NCBI GenBank assembly: GCA_965229935.1
Contig: CBDDKB010000002.1
Location: 1,984,001 to 2,048,000 of the forward strand
DNA length: 64,000 bases
Source of the DNA: SPJN01 sp965229935
Lineage (GTDB): Bacteria > Pseudomonadota > Alphaproteobacteria > SPJN01
Direction of reading: 5' to 3'
Shown here: piece by piece, positions 59,026 to 64,000 of the stretch
Layout: each line of letters starts with the position of its first letter
Numbering within the stretch: position 1 is the first letter of the stretch
The notes under the pieces: generated by a model
Told to the model about the DNA's origin: nothing
The model's input: the letters and a program-made list of their open reading frames with translations, nothing else
Database searches by the model: none
Made by a program: the position numbers and the translations under genes

Positions 59026-61782
59026 ATGAACGCCAACCCGAAATCACCAGAAAAGGCTGAAAAACAGGCCACAGATGCGCCCGTCACCCCGATGATGGCG
59101 CAATATCTGTCTATCAAGGCTGATCATCCTGATGATTTGCTGTTTTACCGGATGGGCGATTTTTACGAGCTGTTCTTCACCGATGCGGAAAAGGCTGCTG
59201 CCACGCTCGACATCGTTTTGACCAAGCGGGGCAAGCATCAGGGCAACGACATTCCCATGTGCGGCGTGCCCGTCCATTCTGCTGAGGCTTATTTACAGCG
59301 CCTGATCGCCAAAGGGCACCGGGTTGCCATTTGTGAGCAGACCGAAGACCCGGCGGAGGCGAAAAAGCGCGGCTCAAAAGCCGTGGTGCGGCGCGAGGTT
59401 GTGCGCATCGTCACCCCCGGCACAATCACAGAAGACACGCTGCTTGATGCCCGGCAGCATAATTACCTTGCCGCTGTGGCCCGCATTGCGGCAGAAGATG
59501 AGGTTGGCCTTGCCGCGCTGGACCTTTCAACCGGGGATGTGCGTCTTGCCCGGCTTGAGGCAGCAGAACTTGCCAGCATGCTGGCTGCCCTTGATCCGGG
59601 GGAGGTTCTGGTTAGCGAAAGCGCGCGTGGCGACACGCAGCTAACCGACGGGCTGGTTGATATGGCAGAACGGATGACCGTGCTTGCCCCCAGCCATTTT
59701 GCAACGCAAAGCGCTGACCGCCGCATATCAGACGCCTATGGGCTGAAAACACTCGACGGGTTTGGCGAATTGGGCCGGGCAGAAAAATCAGCCCTTGGCG
59801 CCGTTCTTGACTATCTTGACCTGACCCAGAAGGGCAAGCGCCCCCAATTAAAACCGCCGCGCCGCGATGATAAAGCGACCGGCGGCACCGCAGCGCTGGC
59901 GATGGACCGGGCAACGCGCGCCAATCTTGAACTGACCCGCACCTTAAGCGGTGAACGGCGCGGCAGCCTTTTATCCGTTATCGACAGGACCGTCACCGGA
60001 CCGGGCGCGCGATTGTTAAGCGCCGATCTGGCAGAACCCCTAACCGCACTTGATGCCATTCACGCACGCCAACAGGCGGTGGGTCTGTTTGTTGATTATG
60101 AAACCCTGCGCACTAAAGTCAGAACGGCACTTAAATCCCTGCCTGATATGGCCCGCGCCCTGTCGCGCCTATCGCTTGATCGTGGCGGGCCGCGCGACCT
60201 TGCCGCCATTCGCGACGGGTTGGGACAGGGGTTTGAGCTTGCTGCCCTATTACAAGCCCCACCGAACGAGCCGGGCCGCACGGATGAGCCAAAGCCCCTA
60301 CCAACATTGTTGCAGGATGTGCGCACCCAATTGCAGGCACCCCCAGTGCAGCTTGCCGATTTGTTGGTGCGTGCCCTTGATTTTGATGTGCCCTTGCTGG
60401 CGCGTGATGGCGGCTTTATCAAACGCGGCTATGACGCCCCGCTTGATGAGCTGACCCAATTGCGCGACGAAAGCAGGCAGGTGATCGCCCAACTGCAACT
60501 GCGTTATCGTGACGAAACGGGCATTCAATCGCTTAAGGTCAAACACAATAAGGTCTTTGGCTATTTTGTTGAAACCACCCCCACCAATGCAGACAAGCTG
60601 TTAAGCGCGCCCTTGTCAGACACGTTCATGCATCGGCAAACTTTGGCAAATGCAGTCCGCTTCACAACGACAGAGCTGGGGGAGCTTGAACAGAAACTAT
60701 CCCGCGCCGCAGATGGCGCGCAGGCCCGCGAGCTGGCCCTGTTTGATGACCTACTAGCCGCTGTACTGGAGGCTGGGGAGGCTATTTCAGCCGCCGCAGA
60801 TGCCCTAGCACGGCTTGACGTTACCGCCGCCCTTGGTGAGCTTGCGGTGACCCAGCGCTATAGCTGCCCTACAGTGGATGACAGTCTGACATTCCGCATC
60901 GACAAGGGGCGCCACCCGGTTGTGGAAGCTGCCTTGGCCGCAGACAATCAGGCTGACTTTGTGGCGAATGATGCAGACCTAAGCGCTGACCAAGCAGACG
61001 CGCCGCGCCTGTGGTTGCTGACGGGTCCCAACATGGCGGGTAAATCGACATTCCTAAGGCAGAATGCGCTGATCGCCATTCTGGCCCAAATGGGGTCCTA
61101 TGTGCCCGCAGACGCAGCCCATATCGGCGTTGTGGACAGGCTATTCTCTCGCGTCGGGGCCGCCGATGATCTGGCGCGCGGGCGATCAACCTTTATGGTT
61201 GAAATGGTGGAAACAGCCGCGATCCTGAACCAGGCGGGGCCACGCTCGCTCGTCATACTGGATGAAATTGGGCGCGGCACGGCGACCTTTGACGGTTTGT
61301 CGATTGCATGGGCCGCAGTAGAACATCTGCATGATGTGAACAAATCACGCGCCTTGTTCGCAACCCATTATCACGAACTGACAGGGCTGACCGAACGGCT
61401 GTCGGGCCTTGCCAATCGCACCATGGCAGTGACCGAGTTCAAGGACGACATCATCTTCCTGCATGAAATCCGCCACGGGTCAGCCGACCGCTCATACGGT
61501 ATTCAGGTCGCCAAACTGGCAGGCCTGCCGCCCGCCGTGATCAGTAGGGCCAGCACCGTGTTACAGGCGCTCGAAGATGGCGATCAGGCGCACAAGCCTG
61601 CGGCCCTGATTGATGATCTGCCCCTGTTTGCGGCAGAGGTACAGCGCAGCCCCGCGCAAACAGACACGCAAACCTCCAAACTGCATGACGCACTGGCAGA
61701 CCTTGACCCCGACGCCATGACGCCCAAACATGCACTTGAAACACTATATCAGCTAAAAGCGCTGATTGATGACGAAGGATAG
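59026..61782 (+). CDS. mutS: DNA mismatch repair protein MutS
   Basis: A 918-residue MutS. The mismatch-binding motif is FYRMGDFYELFFTDA (Phe-x-Glu) at about 45-60, Walker A GPNMAGKSTFLR at about 666-677 and LDEIGRGTATFDG as Walker B/D-loop; FATHYHELT is the switch His. ATG 59026 fits the family, as upstream in-frame codons are not conserved. It recognises mismatches and recruits MutL. glnD follows after 8 nt. Confidence 0.96.
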   Translation: MNANPKSPEKAEKQATDAPVTPMMAQYLSIKADHPDDLLFYRMGDFYELFFTDAEKAAATLDIVLTKRGKHQGNDIPMCGVPVHSAEAYLQRLIAKGHRVAICEQTEDPAEAKKRGSKAVVRREVVRIVTPGTITEDTLLDARQHNYLAAVARIAAEDEVGLAALDLSTGDVRLARLEAAELASMLAALDPGEVLVSESARGDTQLTDGLVDMAERMTVLAPSHFATQSADRRISDAYGLKTLDGFGELGRAEKSALGAVLDYLDLTQKGKRPQLKPPRRDDKATGGTAALAMDRATRANLELTRTLSGERRGSLLSVIDRTVTGPGARLLSADLAEPLTALDAIHARQQAVGLFVDYETLRTKVRTALKSLPDMARALSRLSLDRGGPRDLAAIRDGLGQGFELAALLQAPPNEPGRTDEPKPLPTLLQDVRTQLQAPPVQLADLLVRALDFDVPLLARDGGFIKRGYDAPLDELTQLRDESRQVIAQLQLRYRDETGIQSLKVKHNKVFGYFVETTPTNADKLLSAPLSDTFMHRQTLANAVRFTTTELGELEQKLSRAADGAQARELALFDDLLAAVLEAGEAISAAADALARLDVTAALGELAVTQRYSCPTVDDSLTFRIDKGRHPVVEAALAADNQADFVANDADLSADQADAPRLWLLTGPNMAGKSTFLRQNALIAILAQMGSYVPADAAHIGVVDRLFSRVGAADDLARGRSTFMVEMVETAAILNQAGPRSLVILDEIGRGTATFDGLSIAWAAVEHLHDVNKSRALFATHYHELTGLTERLSGLANRTMAVTEFKDDIIFLHEIRHGSADRSYGIQVAKLAGLPPAVISRASTVLQALEDGDQAHKPAALIDDLPLFAAEVQRSPAQTDTQTSKLHDALADLDPDAMTPKHALETLYQLKALIDDEG

Positions 61783-61790
61783 GCCCCGCA

Positions 61791-64000
61791 GTGGACACGG
61801 CCATTGAATCAAAGGACACGCAACCCCAACGCCGTCGCGGGCGACAGGGCAAAGGCGCGCTTATAGAACGGGCGGCGCTGAAGCAGGCTGTCTATGATCT
61901 GGCGGACGAACATGGCGCAGAATCGATGGCATTCCGCCCCGCTCTGATCAAATTGCTTAAGGATGAAAAGGCGCGGGCATGGACCGCTGCTGAAAACCGT
62001 TTGGTCAGCGGTGTTGCTGACGGCATCGGTGCCGCGCACCTGATGTCTGATGTGATGGACAAAATCATTGCCGTCCTCGCTGACTTTGCCACCGATTACC
62101 TCTACCGCAATACCAATCCCAGCAAGTATGAACGGCTGGGCATTATCGCAACGGGTGGTTATGGGCGCGGCGCCCTTGCCCCCCAGTCCGATATCGATCT
62201 TTTGTTCCTGCTGCCCTACAAGCAAACCCCGTGGGGGGAAAGCGTTGTGGAATGGTTGCTTTACGCCCTGTGGGATTTGGGATTGAAAGTCGGTCACGCA
62301 ACCCGGTCAGTTGATGAATGTATCCGCCTTGCCGGCACCGATGTCACCATCGCCACCGCCATGCTGGAAACCCGTGGGCTGTGGGGTGACGAAGAGGTTA
62401 TCGAAGACTTCCACAATCGCTATTGGACCGAAGTCGTGAACCCGCAAAGCACCACAGCTTTTGTTGAGGCAAAGCTGGCCGAACGCGATGCGCGCCACGA
62501 AAAAATGGGCGACACGCGCTATCTGGTGGAACCCAATCTAAAGGACGGCAAGGGCGGCTTGCGCGATTTGCAAACCCTATATTGGATTGGCAAATGGGTC
62601 ATGGGCGTTGAAGAAGCAGACGACCTTGTACATGAAGGCGTCTTAACCAAGTCAGAGGCACGCCAGTTCCGCCGTGCCGAAGCGTTCTTTATGACCACGC
62701 GGTGCCATCTGCATTTTCTTGCCGAACGGCCAGAAGAACGGCTGACATTTGATGTGCAGGAAAAGCTGGCCCAGCGCATGGGCTATAAGGACCGGGTCGG
62801 CGGACGGGCTGTCGAACGGTTCATGCGGCACTATTTCTTAAGCTCAAAAGATGTGGGTGATTTGACCCGCATTTTCTGTGCCGTGCTGGAAGAAAAAAGC
62901 GCCAAGGCAAGACCCACAGGGTTTGGCAGGTTCCTGCCCTCGTTACCCTTGCGTGGGGGGCGCAAACAGAAATTCGGCGACTTCACGGTTCAGGGCGGGC
63001 GCATCAACACAACCGATGAAGACGCCTTTAAAAATGATCCGGTTAATCTGCTGCGTCTGTTCCAATTGGCGGACGAACATGATTTTGACATTCACCCGAT
63101 GGCTTTGCAGCGGGTCACGCGGTCGCTAAAACTCGTGGTTGAAAAGCTGCGCGATGACAGCGAGGCGCACAAAATCTTCCTCGACATTCTGTGCAGCCGT
63201 CACAATCCTGAAAATGCCCTGCGCCGCCTAAGTGAAAGCGGCGTGTTCGGTCGGCTAATCCCTGAATTCGGGCGCGTCACGGCGCTGATGCAGTTCAACA
63301 TGTATCACCATTATACGGTGGACGAACACACGATCCGCGCGATCGGCATCCTGTCTAGGATCGAACGCGGCTTGTTAGAAGATGACCATCCCGTGGCGAC
63401 GATTGCCATTAAACAAATTGTAGACCGCCATGTTCTGTTCGTGGCGATGCTGCTGCATGACATTGCCAAGGGCCTGCCCGGCGATCATTCAGAGGTTGGC
63501 GCCGAAATCGCCCAAGACCTGTGCCCGCGTCTTGGTCTTGCCGAAGATGACACCGAAACCGTTGCATGGCTGGTCCGTGTGCATTTGCTGATGTCGAATG
63601 TTGCGCAAAAGCGCGACATCTCTGACCCAAAAACGGTCGAAACTTTCGCCCAGATCGTGCAAAGCCCTGAACGTTTACGGCTATTATTGTGCCTGACAGT
63701 TGCTGATATGCGCGCCACCGCGCCGGGTGTGTGGAACGGCTGGAAGGGGCAATTGCTGCGCGATCTTTATGATGCAACCATGTCCGTGCTTTCGGGTGGG
63801 CAACCCGCCCGCTTCCGCGAAGGCCGCGTTGCCGCTGCCAAGGACCGTTTGGCAGAACAATTAACCGATTGGGACGAGGCTGAACGCAACGCCTATCTTA
63901 ACAGCCATTACGACACTTATTGGCTCAGTACTGAGGCAGAGGCCTGGGAGCGTCATGCCCGCCTGATGAAACAGGCTAAGGATGAGGGCAAGGTCCTGTC
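61791..64000 (+). CDS. glnD: Bifunctional uridylyltransferase/uridylyl-removing enzyme (3' end outside the window)
   Basis: A GlnD protein from GTG 61791; 736 residues are visible and the C-terminal ACT domains (family about 930 aa) lie outside the window. The nucleotidyltransferase motif GGYGRG (122-127) with SDID (133-136), NLKDGKGGLRD and the HD-domain LLHDIAKG (about 555) are intact. It modifies PII proteins in response to glutamine. The mutS-glnD neighbourhood is typical of alphaproteobacteria. Confidence 0.94.
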   Translation, partial: MDTAIESKDTQPQRRRGRQGKGALIERAALKQAVYDLADEHGAESMAFRPALIKLLKDEKARAWTAAENRLVSGVADGIGAAHLMSDVMDKIIAVLADFATDYLYRNTNPSKYERLGIIATGGYGRGALAPQSDIDLLFLLPYKQTPWGESVVEWLLYALWDLGLKVGHATRSVDECIRLAGTDVTIATAMLETRGLWGDEEVIEDFHNRYWTEVVNPQSTTAFVEAKLAERDARHEKMGDTRYLVEPNLKDGKGGLRDLQTLYWIGKWVMGVEEADDLVHEGVLTKSEARQFRRAEAFFMTTRCHLHFLAERPEERLTFDVQEKLAQRMGYKDRVGGRAVERFMRHYFLSSKDVGDLTRIFCAVLEEKSAKARPTGFGRFLPSLPLRGGRKQKFGDFTVQGGRINTTDEDAFKNDPVNLLRLFQLADEHDFDIHPMALQRVTRSLKLVVEKLRDDSEAHKIFLDILCSRHNPENALRRLSESGVFGRLIPEFGRVTALMQFNMYHHYTVDEHTIRAIGILSRIERGLLEDDHPVATIAIKQIVDRHVLFVAMLLHDIAKGLPGDHSEVGAEIAQDLCPRLGLAEDDTETVAWLVRVHLLMSNVAQKRDISDPKTVETFAQIVQSPERLRLLLCLTVADMRATAPGVWNGWKGQLLRDLYDATMSVLSGGQPARFREGRVAAAKDRLAEQLTDWDEAERNAYLNSHYDTYWLSTEAEAWERHARLMKQAKDEGKVL

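Overview
The window reads as a chromosomal segment of an alphaproteobacterium. The support is a GcrA-type cell-cycle regulator, an adjacent maeB / mutS / glnD block, argD-argF-hslO, an rsmB-rpe-heparinase-purH block and a DUF1674 (SDHAF4-like) mini-gene, all arrangements common in that class. Gene density is high and no stretch over 300 bases lacks a gene. The order cannot be fixed from sequence alone.

Positions 1-18428 (minus strand) hold one tightly packed run of 19 genes with overlaps or very short gaps. It encodes most of the 9,10-seco pathway for steroid nucleus degradation. hsaA, hsaC, hsaD, hsaE, hsaG and hsaF open and dismantle the A/B rings down to pyruvate and propionyl-CoA. ipdA/ipdB, ipdC, an echA20-like crotonase, a fadA6-like thiolase, acyl-CoA dehydrogenases and an ipdF-like reductase degrade the C/D-ring remnant (HIP-CoA). 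An SDR lacking its catalytic tyrosine and a SnoaL-like protein sit between hsaC and hsaF with no assigned step. The flavin reductase hsaB, the HIP-CoA ligase fadD3 and TetR regulators of the KstR kind are not in the window. Two Lrp/AsnC regulators and another SDR lie just upstream (18724-20603). The hsaA promoter and the promoter of that SDR-regulator operon share an unusual pair of sites, TTACGCA-N34-TGCGTAA, with identical spacing.

Positions 20763-26226 carry a VOC protein, two family III CoA-transferases (one apparently without the catalytic Asp) and a divergent pair of acyl-CoA dehydrogenases resembling the sterol side-chain enzymes FadE26/FadE27. A perfect palindrome overlaps the promoter between the last two.

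Two accessory patches, 26348-28775 and 36027-39502, hold four members of one unrecognised family of membrane-anchored proteins, arranged as two tandem pairs. The first patch also has two tiny membrane proteins. The second begins with a gene broken by a frameshift at a G-run. Between the patches are an arylsulfotransferase-like protein, a DUF2332 protein, a creatininase-family protein, a DUF3089 hydrolase, a GNAT-like protein and acetyl-CoA synthetase.

From 39512 the content is mostly housekeeping: DUF1674, rsmB, rpe, heparinase II/III, purH; then a TetR / MMPL transporter / LolA-like / beta-barrel operon (45634-50681), tRNA-Gly(CCC), gcrA, an ABC-2 permease, argD, argF, hslO, maeB, mutS and the start of glnD. 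Two unrelated-looking convergent gaps contain inverted repeats of identical geometry (15-nt arms, mismatch at arm position 8, 33-nt loop), and two ~105-nt composite palindromic repeats occur at 18611 and 45512.
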